64,000 bases of DNA, taken from the NCBI RefSeq assembly GCF_000820515.1, contig NZ_JXDG01000018.1, positions 1 through 64,000 on the forward strand, read 5' to 3'. This DNA comes from Pseudomonas batumici (lineage in GTDB: Bacteria > Pseudomonadota > Gammaproteobacteria > Pseudomonadales > Pseudomonadaceae). Under the pieces are notes generated by a model. That model was not told where the DNA came from. It did not search any database and was given only the letters and a program-made list of their open reading frames with translations. The translations under genes and the position numbers were made by a program. This document shows positions 16,956 through 25,831 of the stretch, in pieces. The first letter of the stretch is position 1; every line of letters starts with the position of its first letter.

Positions 16956-17669
16956 ATGCGTGAAGAGGCACCAAAGGCGGTGACAGCCATCGGTCAGGCC
17001 CTGCATGAGCAGATCGGACACGGCCTGCTGCCACCGGGTAGCAAGTTGCCCGCCGAGCGCAAGCTCAGTGAGTTGTTCGGTACCACCCGGATCACCGTGC
17101 GCGAGGCCTTGTTGCAGTTGGAGGCCCAGGGGCTGATCTATCGCGAGGAGCGTCGCGGCTGGTTCATTTCGCCGCCGCGGCTGGCCTACAACCTGATGCA
17201 GCGTAGTCACTTCCACGCGATGGTCAGTGCCCAGGGGCGGGTGCCGTCGACCCAGGTGATCTCGGCGCGTTTGCAGCCGGCGTCGGCGGCGGTGTGTGAC
17301 TGGTTGCAGTTGCCGGCGTTGTCCAGCGTGATCCAGATCTGCCGGGCGCGGCGGATCGACGAGCGGCTGGTGTTGTATGTCGAGCATTACCTCAACCCGC
17401 AGTACTTTCCGGGGATCCTGGAGTTCGACCTGAACCAGTCGATCACCGAGCTGTATGCCCGGCATTACGACCTGCATTACGGGCGGGTCAGGTTCGAGAT
17501 CGTGCCGACCTCATTGCAGGTCGAGGCGGCGGCGGCGTTGCGGGTATCGGTGGGGAGTCCGGGCTTGCGTATCGCCCGGGTCAACTACGACCAGCACGGA
17601 CGGCTGATCGACTGCGATCTGGAGTTCTGGCGACATGATGCGATTCATGTCGGGGTGGATGTGGTCTAG
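16956..17669 (+). CDS. GntR/HutC-family regulator with UTRA domain
   Basis: 237 residues from the ATG at 16956 (a TTG lies one codon upstream). The N-terminal winged helix spans about residues 8-75, with the GntR recognition segment LPAERKLSELFGTTRITVREAL. The UTRA ligand-binding domain spans about 90-235. It is divergent from the ABC importer operon, the usual place for its ligand-responsive repressor. UTRA regulators of phosphonate loci (PhnR, PhnF) have this form, but histidine and sugar regulators do too. Confidence 0.85.
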   Translation: MREEAPKAVTAIGQALHEQIGHGLLPPGSKLPAERKLSELFGTTRITVREALLQLEAQGLIYREERRGWFISPPRLAYNLMQRSHFHAMVSAQGRVPSTQVISARLQPASAAVCDWLQLPALSSVIQICRARRIDERLVLYVEHYLNPQYFPGILEFDLNQSITELYARHYDLHYGRVRFEIVPTSLQVEAAAALRVSVGSPGLRIARVNYDQHGRLIDCDLEFWRHDAIHVGVDVV

Positions 17670-17711
17670 CCGGCCCGGCTTTTGCGCCTGACGAAATTGT
17701 TGTGTTGAAAC

Positions 17712-17814
17712 CCCAACCTGTAGGAGCCGGCTTGCTGGCGATGCGATCTGATGGCCGACATCGTCGTCGACTGGAAAACCGCTATCGCCAGCAAGCCGGC
17801 TCCTACAGGTTGGG
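17712..17814. repeat. REP pair (REPIN)
   Basis: Arms CCCAACCTGTAGGAGCCGGC and GCCGGCTCCTACAGGTTGGG are perfectly inverted, longer than in the other copies. It lies between the converging GntR and MscS genes and may end both transcripts. Confidence 0.9.
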
Positions 17815-17822
17815 TGGCGGGT

Positions 17823-20009
17823 TCAAGATTTCGGTGTGGATTCCGTCTCCGGATCACCGCCCGCGGTGACCACTTGCACACTCAAGCGCGGTGTCGCCAG
17901 GTCCAGCCCGGCCTCGTCCATGGTGCGCTTGAGTGCCAGGTTGAACGCCCGCGAAACCTCCCACTGCTTGATCGGCGCGGTCTTGAAGCGGGCGCGCAGT
18001 ATCGCGCTGCCGGACTCGAAACTCTCCACCCCCTGGATCTCCAGTGGCGACCAGATATTGCGCCGTTGCAGCGGGTCGGTGCGCATCTTCTGGCCGACAT
18101 CGCGCATCAGTTTGATCGCACTGTCGATGGCCATGTTGTACGGGATCGCCACCCGGAAGATCGCGTAGCCGAACTCCCGCGAGTAGTTCTTGATGCTCTT
18201 GATCTCGCTGAACGGAATGGTGTGGACGATGCCGTCGATGTCGCGCAGGCGCACCGTGCGGATGGTCAGCCCCTCCACCGTGCCGAGGTGGCCGCCGACG
18301 TCGACGTAGTCGTCGATGGCCAGCGAGTCCTCGATGATGATGAACAGGCCGGTGATCAGGTCCGCCACCAGCGACTGCGCACCGAAACCGATGGCCAGGC
18401 CGATCACGCCGGCACCGGCCAGCAGCGGCGTGACGTTCATGCCCATGTTCGCCAGGGCGACGATCAGCGCGATGATGAAGATCGCCACGAACAGCACGTT
18501 GCGGATCAGCGGCATCATGGTCTGCGCCCGGGCATTGGCCAGGCCCTTGCGCGAGCGGGTCAGGGCATGGTGCACGGCGGTGTCGCTGAGAATCCACACC
18601 AGCCAGGCGAAGATCAGCGTGCCGCCCAGGCTGAACAGCTTGACGCTGACTTCATGACCCTCGCCCTCGGTGAAGCGGATCAGCGACATGCCCCAGACCC
18701 GCAGCCCCAACTCGATGAACACCAGCCACACGGCCAGGTGCACCAGGGTGTAGCCGAAGTTGGTCAGGCGCTCGGAGTACAGGGCGTGACGCCTGTTCCC
18801 ACGTTCGGGCTTGAGGGCATGACGGCGGACCAGGCCGTTGATCACCATGCACAACACCACCAGCACGGTGCAGATCAGCGACTGGCGCAGGGCGGTGCTG
18901 GTATCGCCGGCGGAGACGAAGGTGGCGACCAGCGAGATCGCCACCAGGATCAGCGCCGGGACGAACCAGAAGGTACCGAGGATCGACAGGGTGTCGCTCA
19001 GGGCGCGACGGGTCAGGCGCCGGGACAGCGACTGGTTGCGGATCAGGTGGGCGATGGGCCGGCGGAAACGCACGATGAACAGGCCGCTGGACAGCGCCGC
19101 CATGACGTTGGCGAAGGTGGCGGCGGTGTGGGCCAGGTGGCCGCCGAGGCTGGCGATCATCCGCGGGTCGCTGAGCGCCTCGCCAAAGGCGGCGAAGCTG
19201 CCGATCAGCCACAGCGGGCGGAAGGCCTGGCGCCGCAGAATATACAGGGCCTGGTGGCGATGCTGGCCGTCGAGCACGGAGAAGGCGATCACGCAGATGG
19301 CCGAGAAGCAGGTGCCCACTACCAGGGCGTAGGCCAGCACCATCGCCAGGTTCTTGCCCAGGGACGAGGGCAGCGCATAGCTCATGTACACGGTGATGAG
19401 CAGGGCGATCAGCCAGGGTCCGAGCTTGCGCAGGGCGAAACGCAGCAGGTCGACGGTGCGCGGGTGTTGCGGCAGTTCTTCGCTGAGGCCGAAGCGCAGG
19501 CGGACCTGGCGGCCGAGCCAGATCATGGCCCAGGCGAGGAAGCTCCAGAGTGCCAGGATCAGGGCGAAGGCGAAGACCATCGGCAGCCATTCGCTGGCCG
19601 GCAGCATCAGGTCCATCAGCTCGCCCTTGGCCAGGTCGAACTCTGTCGACCAGCGACTGAGGGGGCTGTCGTCTCCGGAAAACTGCTTTTCGAAGCCGGC
19701 GAGGGTGTTGCCGATCAACCCCAGTACGCCTTCCTCGGTGGCCGGTTGGGCTTTCCTGGTGCTGTCGCGGAGTTTTTTCAGGTCGCTCAGGAGCTTGGCG
19801 CGCTGCTGGTCGTTCTCCAGGTTCTTGATCACGTCATCCAGCGATTGCGCCAGGGGTTCGCTGGGTGTCGGCTGGGCTTTTTCCGCGTTGGAGAGCAGGC
19901 TCGGCAGGCCGGCTGCCTCGGCGCCGGCCAGCGGCACCAGCGTCAGCAGGCAGGTGAACAGAAGGGCGGGCAGGGCGAAAAGGCGGGCGAACACTAGGCA
20001 GTCAACCAT
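17823..20009 (-). CDS. MscS-family mechanosensitive channel, large type
   Basis: 728 residues: a signal peptide (about 1-32), a periplasmic helical region (about 33-150), many membrane segments, then the MscS core. The pore-lining helix and beta domain are visible as GAGVIGLAIGFGAQSLVADLITG followed by DDYVDVGGHLGTVEGLTIRTVRLRD and IPFSEIKSIKNYSREF. Size and layout match YbiO-like channels rather than the 286-residue MscS. It should release osmolytes on hypo-osmotic shock. Transcription of this gene and of the small downstream-strand genes is leftward. Confidence 0.9.
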   Translation of the reverse strand: MVDCLVFARLFALPALLFTCLLTLVPLAGAEAAGLPSLLSNAEKAQPTPSEPLAQSLDDVIKNLENDQQRAKLLSDLKKLRDSTRKAQPATEEGVLGLIGNTLAGFEKQFSGDDSPLSRWSTEFDLAKGELMDLMLPASEWLPMVFAFALILALWSFLAWAMIWLGRQVRLRFGLSEELPQHPRTVDLLRFALRKLGPWLIALLITVYMSYALPSSLGKNLAMVLAYALVVGTCFSAICVIAFSVLDGQHRHQALYILRRQAFRPLWLIGSFAAFGEALSDPRMIASLGGHLAHTAATFANVMAALSSGLFIVRFRRPIAHLIRNQSLSRRLTRRALSDTLSILGTFWFVPALILVAISLVATFVSAGDTSTALRQSLICTVLVVLCMVINGLVRRHALKPERGNRRHALYSERLTNFGYTLVHLAVWLVFIELGLRVWGMSLIRFTEGEGHEVSVKLFSLGGTLIFAWLVWILSDTAVHHALTRSRKGLANARAQTMMPLIRNVLFVAIFIIALIVALANMGMNVTPLLAGAGVIGLAIGFGAQSLVADLITGLFIIIEDSLAIDDYVDVGGHLGTVEGLTIRTVRLRDIDGIVHTIPFSEIKSIKNYSREFGYAIFRVAIPYNMAIDSAIKLMRDVGQKMRTDPLQRRNIWSPLEIQGVESFESGSAILRARFKTAPIKQWEVSRAFNLALKRTMDEAGLDLATPRLSVQVVTAGGDPETESTPKS

Positions 20010-20057
20010 CGACGATACGGGTCGACGAAGTGTACGTCAGGCGTGGGGCCAATGCAT

Positions 20058-20234
20058 TTAATCGCTCAGTTGGGCGAGGATCTTGTAGACCACGGTACCG
20101 AGGATGAACAGCATGCCGACCCAGAGCAGCAGGACCCCGGCGTTGCGCTCGCGAAAGTTGAACCCGACGGCCAGCATCAACATACCGCCCAGGATGGGAA
20201 TGAGCATGGTGTGGAAAGCGAAGGGCGAGATCAT
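20058..20234 (-). CDS. Small two-helix membrane protein
   Basis: 58 residues, starting MISPFAFHTML and ending KILAQLSD. Two hydrophobic stretches are visible (about 9-25 and 32-50) separated by the charged turn NFRERNAG, the pattern of a small inner-membrane hairpin protein. It lies 48 bp upstream of the MscS gene on the same strand, so it may be co-transcribed with it. The ribosome-binding site is weak (CAGGTCG). The frame is clean and the hydrophobic pattern is not what a random frame would give. Function unknown. Confidence 0.6.
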   Translation of the reverse strand: MISPFAFHTMLIPILGGMLMLAVGFNFRERNAGVLLLWVGMLFILGTVVYKILAQLSD

Positions 20235-20351
20235 GACAACGACCTGGTCGAGGGGGTTACCTTGAGTCTAGGTCGGTTTGGCGGGGGTGGGGGTTATGTG
20301 TATCTGCGCAGATCAGGGGCTGTGGATATTCTCTTACGGTCAACACGGCCA

Positions 20352-20438
20352 CTGTGGGAGCCGGCTTGCCGGCGATGGGGCCCTTGTGACTGGCATCGTC
20401 CTTGCGGGCCTCATCGCTGGCAAGCCAGCTCCTACAGG
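20352..20438. repeat. REP pair (REPIN)
   Basis: Left arm CTGTGGGAGCCGGCTTGCCG and right arm TGGCAAGCCAGCTCCTACAG face each other; the right arm has diverged. It lies between apeB and the small membrane protein gene. Confidence 0.85.
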
Positions 20439-20457
20439 TTTTGTGTCGTTTCAGGTC

Positions 20458-21747
20458 CTATGGCAGTTCGCGACTGGCGTAGAACGCGCTCAGGACTTTC
20501 ACCAGGTGCGCCAGGTCGTGGCTGCCGGCCAGCTCGCGGATCGAGTGCATGGCGAAGGTCGGCAGGCCGATGTCCACGGTACGCACCCCCAGGTGGCTGG
20601 AGGTGATCGGGCCGATGGTCGAGCCACAACCCATGTCGCTGCGCACCACGAAGCTTTGCACCGGTACTTCCTCGGCCATGCACAGGTGACGGAAGAACCC
20701 GGCGGTTTCGCTGTTGGTGGCGTAGCGCTGGTTGTTGTTGACCTTGATCACCGGGCCGGCATTGAGCTTCGGACCATGGTTGGCATCGTGCTTGTCGGCA
20801 TAGTTGGGATGCACGCCGTGGGCGTTGTCCGCCGAGACCAGCAGGGACTTCTGGATGGTCCGCACGAACTCGTCGCCTTCGGGCAGCAGGCGGCGCAGGG
20901 TCTGTTCCAGCATCGGGCCGTCGGCGCCGCAGGCCGAGCACGAACCGACTTCCTCATGGTCGTTGCAGACCAGTACGCAGGTTTCCTCGCTGTCGGCGCC
21001 GAGCAGCGCTTGCAGGCCGGCGTAGCAGGACAGCAGGTTGTCCAGGCGCGCACCGGCGATGAAATCGCCGTTCAGGCCGATGACCGCGGCGGCCTGGGTG
21101 TCGTAGAAGCTCAGCTCGTAATCGAGCACCACGTCGGCGTTCAGGCCGTGCTCGCGGGCCAGTTGTTCGGTGAGCACGGCGCGGAAGTCGACCCGCTCGT
21201 CACCGGCGAACTGGGCCAGGATCGGCGGCAGCTCGTTCTGGGGATTGATCGCCCAGCCCTGGTTGGCTTCGCGGTTGAGGTGGATCGCCAGGTTGGGAAT
21301 GGTGGCGATGGGCAGCTTGAAGTCGATCAGCTGGCTCTCGACCTTGCCGTCGCGACGGAAGGTGACGCGCCCGGCCAGCGACAGGTCGCGGTCGAACCAG
21401 GGGGCGAGCAGGGCGCCGCCGTAGACTTCGACACCCAACTGCCAGAAACCCTGGCGTTGCAGTTCCGGTTGCGGCTTGACCCGCAGGCACGGGCTGTCGG
21501 TGTGGGCGCCGACCAGGCGGATGCCGCCGAGCAACGGCGAGGCGCGACCGAGCTTGATGGCGACGATCGCCGAGTCGTTGCGGGTGACGTAGTAGCGGCC
21601 GTTGGCCTCGGTGTGCCAGGTTTCGCGCTCGTCGAGGCGCTGGTAACCCGCCGCTTCCAGGCGCTGAACCAGGCTGGCGGTGGCATGGAGCGGGGTGGGG
21701 GAGGCCTTGAGGAAGTCGATCAGGCCTTGGTTCAACTCTTCGCGCAT
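20458..21747 (-). CDS. apeB: M18 aspartyl aminopeptidase
   Basis: 429 residues from the ATG at 21747. The M18 zinc-peptidase motifs are present: [14 protein letters not shown], the [13 protein letters not shown] cluster with metal and catalytic glutamates, and [14 protein letters not shown] near the C-terminus. It removes N-terminal, mainly acidic, residues from peptides in the cytoplasm. Length and placement next to rluA and minCDE match P. aeruginosa apeB (PA3247, recalled). Codons before 21747 on the same frame lack a ribosome-binding site. Confidence 0.92.
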   Translation of the reverse strand: MREELNQGLIDFLKASPTPLHATASLVQRLEAAGYQRLDERETWHTEANGRYYVTRNDSAIVAIKLGRASPLLGGIRLVGAHTDSPCLRVKPQPELQRQGFWQLGVEVYGGALLAPWFDRDLSLAGRVTFRRDGKVESQLIDFKLPIATIPNLAIHLNREANQGWAINPQNELPPILAQFAGDERVDFRAVLTEQLAREHGLNADVVLDYELSFYDTQAAAVIGLNGDFIAGARLDNLLSCYAGLQALLGADSEETCVLVCNDHEEVGSCSACGADGPMLEQTLRRLLPEGDEFVRTIQKSLLVSADNAHGVHPNYADKHDANHGPKLNAGPVIKVNNNQRYATNSETAGFFRHLCMAEEVPVQSFVVRSDMGCGSTIGPITSSHLGVRTVDIGLPTFAMHSIRELAGSHDLAHLVKVLSAFYASRELP

Positions 21748-21832
21748 AAGTAGCTCCAGACAGCAGTGTCGGGAGTTTACCGTATTGGTTGGCAGTTTTG
21801 CGGAGGACTCGATGTCGGAGCGATCTTTGTGA

Positions 21833-21852
21833 CGAGGGGGCAAGCCCCCTCG
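21833..21852. repeat. Short hairpin repeat, GAGGGGGCAAGCCCCCTC type
   Basis: CGAGGGGG and CCCCCTCG pair around CAAG, in a TTGTGA...CGCTACAGG context. This is a second REP class common in P. fluorescens intergenic DNA. It sits between apeB and rluA, both transcribed leftward, and may terminate rluA's downstream neighbour or act as a processing site. Confidence 0.65.
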
Positions 21853-21878
21853 CTACAGGTAACCCCTCACTCCGAGGC

Positions 21879-22514
21879 TCAGAACGGTGCCGGGCACTCG
21901 AAGCGCAGGCGTTCGCCGGTTTGCGGGTGGGTGAAGCTCAGCATGCTGGCGTGCAGGCACAGCCGTGGCCAGGCGGCCAGCGCCTGGGGATGCGCATACA
22001 GGCCGTCGCCCAGCAACGGATGACCGATGGACAGCATATGCACCCGCAACTGGTGCGAGCGCCCGGTGATCGGGGTCAGTTCCACGCGGCACCAGTCGCC
22101 GCAACGCTCCAGCACCCTCCAGAAGGTCAGCGCATGCTTGCCGAACTCGTGGTCGACCACGTGGCGTGGCTTGGTCGGCGGGTCGTAGCGCAGCGGCAGG
22201 TCGATGCTGCCGCTGTCCAGCTCCGGCTGGCCCCAGCAGAGGGCGGTGTAGGCTTTTTCGGTTTCCCGGTCGTGGAACTGTCGCGACAGTTCGCGATGGC
22301 TGTCCGGGTCGCGGGCCAGCAGGATGATTCCCGAGGTTTCCCAGTCCAGTCGGTGGACGATACGGGCTTCGGGGTAGCCGTTTTCCTGCAGGCGGGTAAT
22401 CAGGCAGTCCTTGTTGTCATCGGCCCGACCCGGAACGGAGAGCAGCAGGGTCGGTTTGTCCACCACCAGCACGGCGGCGTCCTGATGGAGGATGCGGATA
22501 TTGGACAGCGGCAT
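21879..22514 (-). CDS. rluA: Pseudouridine synthase RluA
   Basis: 211 residues from the ATG at 22514. The catalytic motif ARIVHRLDWETSGI is present, as are the family segments KPTLLLSVPG, KAYTALCWG, ITGRSHQLRVH and HPLLGDGLYA. There is no S4 domain, as expected for RluA (about 219 residues in E. coli), which modifies 23S rRNA U746 and tRNA U32. Next to minE, as recalled in P. aeruginosa (PA3246). Confidence 0.92.
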   Translation of the reverse strand: MPLSNIRILHQDAAVLVVDKPTLLLSVPGRADDNKDCLITRLQENGYPEARIVHRLDWETSGIILLARDPDSHRELSRQFHDRETEKAYTALCWGQPELDSGSIDLPLRYDPPTKPRHVVDHEFGKHALTFWRVLERCGDWCRVELTPITGRSHQLRVHMLSIGHPLLGDGLYAHPQALAAWPRLCLHASMLSFTHPQTGERLRFECPAPF

Positions 22515-22563
22515 TAAAGCAGTCTCGTGACAAACGCCAACGGCGGCCCGACGATATTCACCC

Positions 22564-22660
22564 TTGCTGTAGGAGCCGGCTTGCTGGCGATCGTATCGAC
22601 GCGGTTTACCTGATAAACCGAGTTGACCGTATCGCCAGCAAGCCGGCTCCCACAACAGCA
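22564..22660. repeat. REP pair (REPIN), spacer family 1, inverted copy
   Basis: Arms TTGCTGTAGGAGCCGGCTTG and CAAGCCGGCTCCCACAACAG enclose the inner hairpin CGGTTTA-CCTGA-TAAACCG (22602-22620). The spacer is nearly the reverse complement of that at 15405-15492. It lies between minE and rluA. Confidence 0.9.
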
Positions 22661-22702
22661 AGCGTGAACATCACCGGGCCGCCGTGGCTCCAGCCGGATC
22701 GA

Positions 22703-22957
22703 TCAACGATCGGGCAGGGTGATATTGAGTTCCAGGATCGAGCAGCTGCCCTGGTTTTCCAGCGCCACGTGCACGTCGTCGGTTCCGATATTGACGTACT
22801 TGCGGATCACCTCCACCAGTTCCTTCTGCAAGGCGGGCAGGTAATCCGGGGTGCTGCGTTGGCCGCGTTCGTGCGCCACGATGATCTGCAGACGCTCTTT
22901 CGCGACCGACGCGGTGCTTACTTTTTTGCTGGCACGAAAGAAGTCAAAAAGGTTCAT
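22703..22957 (-). CDS. minE: Division-site topological factor MinE
   Basis: 84 residues, a normal length. The N-terminal MinD-activating segment ([24 protein letters not shown]) and the C-terminal topological-specificity domain are both recognisable. It stimulates MinD ATPase and sweeps the MinCD inhibitor to the poles. It starts 3 bp after the minD stop codon, so the two are co-translated. Confidence 0.97.
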   Translation of the reverse strand: MNLFDFFRASKKVSTASVAKERLQIIVAHERGQRSTPDYLPALQKELVEVIRKYVNIGTDDVHVALENQGSCSILELNITLPDR

Positions 22958-22960
22958 TGC

Positions 22961-23773
22961 TTAGTTGCCTCCAAACAGGCGCTCGAAGAGTCCTTTCTTC
23001 TTCACATCGAGGAAGCGATGTTCCAGGGTTTTACCCAGCAGGCGGTCGACCGCATCGCTGTAGGCCTGGCCCGCATCGCTCTGGTCGTCGAGAATCACCG
23101 GCACACCCTGGTTGGAGGCCTTGAGCACCGCCTGGGATTCGGGGATCACGCCCAGCAGGGTCACCGCGAGGATTTCCTTGACGTCTTCGACGCCCAGCAT
23201 CTCGCCGTTGCTCACGCGCTCGGGGTTGTAGCGGGTCAGCAGCAGGTGTTCCTTGATCGGGTCTTCGTTGTTCTCGGCGCGGCGCGACTTGCTCGCCAGC
23301 AGGCCCAGCATCCGATCGGAGTCACGCACCGAGGACACTTCGGGGTTGGTCACGACGATGGCTTCGTCGGCGAAGTACATGGCCAGGTGGGCACCGGTCT
23401 CGATACCGGCCGGGGAGTCGCAGACGACGAACTCGAAGTCTTCCTTGAGGGCCATCAGGACTTTTTCCACGCCTTCCTTGGTCAGCGCTTCCTTGTCACG
23501 GGTCTGGCTGGCGGCCAGCACGTAGAGGTTTTCCAGGCGCTTGTCCTTGATCAGGGCCTGCTGCAGGTTGGCTTCGCCCTGGACGACGTTGACGAAGTCA
23601 TACACCACGCGACGCTCGCAACCCATGATCAGGTCAAGGTTACGCAAGCCGACGTCGAAGTCGACGATCACTGTCTTGTGGCCCCGCAGCGCGAGGCCGG
23701 TACCGATGGCGGCGCTGGTGGTGGTCTTACCCACACCACCCTTGCCGGATGTAACCACGAGAATCTTGGCCAA
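22961..23773 (-). CDS. minD: Septum-site ATPase MinD
   Basis: 270 residues. The deviant Walker A KGGVGKTT is at residues 11-18, with the switch regions DFDVGLRNLD and VCDSPAGIE, and a C-terminal amphipathic membrane-targeting helix (KKKGLFERLFGGN). The start is TTG, supported by an AGGGGTGA ribosome-binding site 6-8 bases upstream and the conserved AKILVVTSGKGG beginning. It recruits MinC and MinE to the membrane. A 204-bp gap separates it from minC, more than in E. coli. Confidence 0.97.
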   Translation of the reverse strand: MAKILVVTSGKGGVGKTTTSAAIGTGLALRGHKTVIVDFDVGLRNLDLIMGCERRVVYDFVNVVQGEANLQQALIKDKRLENLYVLAASQTRDKEALTKEGVEKVLMALKEDFEFVVCDSPAGIETGAHLAMYFADEAIVVTNPEVSSVRDSDRMLGLLASKSRRAENNEDPIKEHLLLTRYNPERVSNGEMLGVEDVKEILAVTLLGVIPESQAVLKASNQGVPVILDDQSDAGQAYSDAVDRLLGKTLEHRFLDVKKKGLFERLFGGN

Positions 23774-23977
23774 GGTGTATCACCCCTAAAGGAATAAAGG
23801 ACTTTCAGCCCCTGAAGAACGTCACTAAAAAAATAACTGTAGTCGTGCAGCGTCGGTTGGAAAGCGAGGAAAAGTCTGAAGTACCTCGGGTTATTCTTTC
23901 CTTTCGCGATTTCCCACACCGTTCGAGCTGTTTTCGCTACGAGAAGGTGACATTTTGGAAATGGCGGCAAGTATCCG

Positions 23978-24715
23978 TTAAAGACGGATGATGTTCAACA
24001 CGTCCCCGGACAAGCTGACTTGAACACCGGCGCCCCACAGCGGATCGCGGCGTAAATCCTCGGAAACCTTGTACTGTCCGGCGATCGAGATCAGCTCGGC
24101 ACTCAGTTGCTGGCAGAAAATCCGTGCCTTGGTGTCGCCCTTGATACCCGCCAGGGCGCGACCGCGCATGGGGCCATAAACATGGATGTTGCCATCGGCC
24201 AGAAGTTCCGCGCCGGGGCTGACGGAAGAGATCACCACCAGGTCGCCGCCCTGAGCGTAGACCTGTTGGCCGCCGCGCACCGGCGAGGTGATGATTTTCG
24301 TCGGCTTGACCACCGGCTCCGGTGGTTTTTCCGGTTTTTTCTTTTCCAGGCCTTCGTTCGGGTCGACCGCTCGTTCCCGGGCGCCGGACGGTGGCAGCAC
24401 CGGCAGGTCAATGGCAATGGCGGCGGCAATGTCTTCGATGCGGTTGGCGCGGATCGCCAGGGTACGCAGGCCGTGGTGGCGGCAGACGCGCATCAGGCCG
24501 GGCAGGTCGATGGGGCCCTGGCCGTCCGGCAGTTTGTCCAGCGCCAGCACCAGCGGCGTGTTGCTGAAGAAGTTCGGGGCCTGGGCGACCTTGGCCGCCA
24601 ATTGCCGATCGAGGGCGTCGAGGTTGTTCTGCGCCAGTTCCAGCACCGTGATGGCGAGCATGCTGCCCTTCAGCTGGAACACGGGATCCTGGTCTAGCGG
24701 TTCGGTTTGGCTCAT
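23978..24715 (-). CDS. minC: Septum-formation inhibitor MinC
   Basis: 245 residues from the ATG at 24715; ATG 24724 and GTG 24739 are also in frame. The N-terminal FtsZ-inhibiting domain spans about 8-105, then a proline/lysine-rich linker ([16 protein letters not shown]), then the C-terminal MinD-binding beta-helix domain with [36 protein letters not shown]. It blocks FtsZ assembly away from midcell. A sigma-70 promoter lies 39 bp upstream. Confidence 0.95.
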   Translation of the reverse strand: MSQTEPLDQDPVFQLKGSMLAITVLELAQNNLDALDRQLAAKVAQAPNFFSNTPLVLALDKLPDGQGPIDLPGLMRVCRHHGLRTLAIRANRIEDIAAAIAIDLPVLPPSGARERAVDPNEGLEKKKPEKPPEPVVKPTKIITSPVRGGQQVYAQGGDLVVISSVSPGAELLADGNIHVYGPMRGRALAGIKGDTKARIFCQQLSAELISIAGQYKVSEDLRRDPLWGAGVQVSLSGDVLNIIRL

Positions 24716-24753
24716 GGTCGGCATAACGCAGCTTGTCACTAAAAGTGCCGAGA

Positions 24754-24782
24754 CTTATAACGAGAACGCCCTCGGGCCGCAA
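24754..24782 (-). promoter_or_regulatory. Sigma-70 promoter for minC
   Basis: On the - strand, TTGCGG and TATAAG are separated by exactly 17 bp. The -10 box ends 39 bp before the minC ATG, in the gap divergent with the acyltransferase gene. Confidence 0.65.
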
Positions 24783-24836
24783 GCCGGCGCGAACCGTTGT
24801 AGAATGCGCGGCCTTGTTGTCTGTCCGGAATCACCC

Positions 24837-25769
24837 ATGGATCGCCCGCGTTTTCGAGCTGCTTTTCTTCATCCCCGTTACTGGCCGCTATGGCTGGGGT
24901 TGGGCTTGCTGTGGCTGATTGTCCAGTTGCCCTACGGGTGCCTGTTGTTTCTCGGGCGTTTTCTCGGCGCCGTGATGTACCGGGTGTCGGCCGACCGACG
25001 GACGATTGCCGCTCTGAATTTGAAGTTGTGCTTTCCGGCGTTGTCCGACGCCGAGCGCGACCGTCTGCTGCGCAAGAATCTCGCTTCCACCGGGATCGCC
25101 TTCTTCGAAATGGCCATGAGCTGGTGGTGGCCCAAGCCCCGTCTGGCGCGCCTGGCCCATGTCGAAGGCCTCGAACATCTGCAGCAGGCCCAGCGCGATG
25201 GCCAGGGCGTGATCCTGATGGCCCTGCATTTCACCACCCTGGAAATCGGCGCGGCCCTGCTCGGCCAGCAGCACACCATCGACGGCATGTACCGTGAGCA
25301 CAACAATGCGCTGTTCGATTTTATCCAGCGCCGTGGACGCGAGCGGCACAACCTCGATTCCCTGGCGGTGGAGCGCGACGACGTGCGTGGCATGCTCAAG
25401 CTGCTGCGCGCCGGTCGGGCGATCTGGTACGCACCGGACCAGGACTACGGCATCAAGCAGAGCGTGTTCGTGCCGCTGTTCGGTATCCAGGCGGCGACCG
25501 TGACCGCCACCAGCAAGTTCGCCCGCCTGGGCAAGGCGCTGGTGATGCCGTTTACCCAGGAGCGCCTGGCGGACGGCAGTGGCTATAAGCTGGTGATTCA
25601 TCCGCCGATGAGCAACTTCCCGGGGGAAAGCGAAGAGGCCGACTGCCTGCGGATCAACCAATGGGTCGAGGTGGCGCTGCGCCAATGCCCGGAGCAGTAC
25701 CTCTGGGCCCATCGCCGGTTCAAGAGCCGGCCGCCGGGCGAGCCCAAGCTCTACCCGAAACGCGGATAA
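24837..25769 (+). CDS. lpxL: Lipid A acyltransferase, LpxL/HtrB family
   Basis: 310 residues from the ATG at 24837; longer in-frame starts overlap minC. An N-terminal membrane segment (about 17-42) anchors it to the inner membrane. The catalytic HX4E motif is HFTTLE (His131, Glu136), with later family stretches FDFIQRRGRERHN and WYAPDQDYGIKQSVFVPLFG. It adds a secondary acyl chain (laurate in many species) to Kdo2-lipid IVA. Pseudomonads usually carry two such paralogues; I cannot tell which acyl position this one serves. Confidence 0.9.
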   Translation: MDRPRFRAAFLHPRYWPLWLGLGLLWLIVQLPYGCLLFLGRFLGAVMYRVSADRRTIAALNLKLCFPALSDAERDRLLRKNLASTGIAFFEMAMSWWWPKPRLARLAHVEGLEHLQQAQRDGQGVILMALHFTTLEIGAALLGQQHTIDGMYREHNNALFDFIQRRGRERHNLDSLAVERDDVRGMLKLLRAGRAIWYAPDQDYGIKQSVFVPLFGIQAATVTATSKFARLGKALVMPFTQERLADGSGYKLVIHPPMSNFPGESEEADCLRINQWVEVALRQCPEQYLWAHRRFKSRPPGEPKLYPKRG

Positions 25770-25831
25770 TCCCTTGCCGCAGGGGGCGGGGGTGGTGTAT
25801 CAGGATATTACCTGATTGATGGAGTGTCGCG

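Noticed and set aside
17751..19997. Long + strand frame of 748 codons opposite the MscS gene
   Set aside because: It mirrors the real gene, has a His/Gln/Asp-rich composition typical of antisense frames in GC-rich DNA, and no domain or ribosome-binding site.
24288..24836. Longer N-terminal extension of the lipid A acyltransferase
   Set aside because: The in-frame extension runs over minC in antisense; the family start and membrane helix fit the ATG at 24837.
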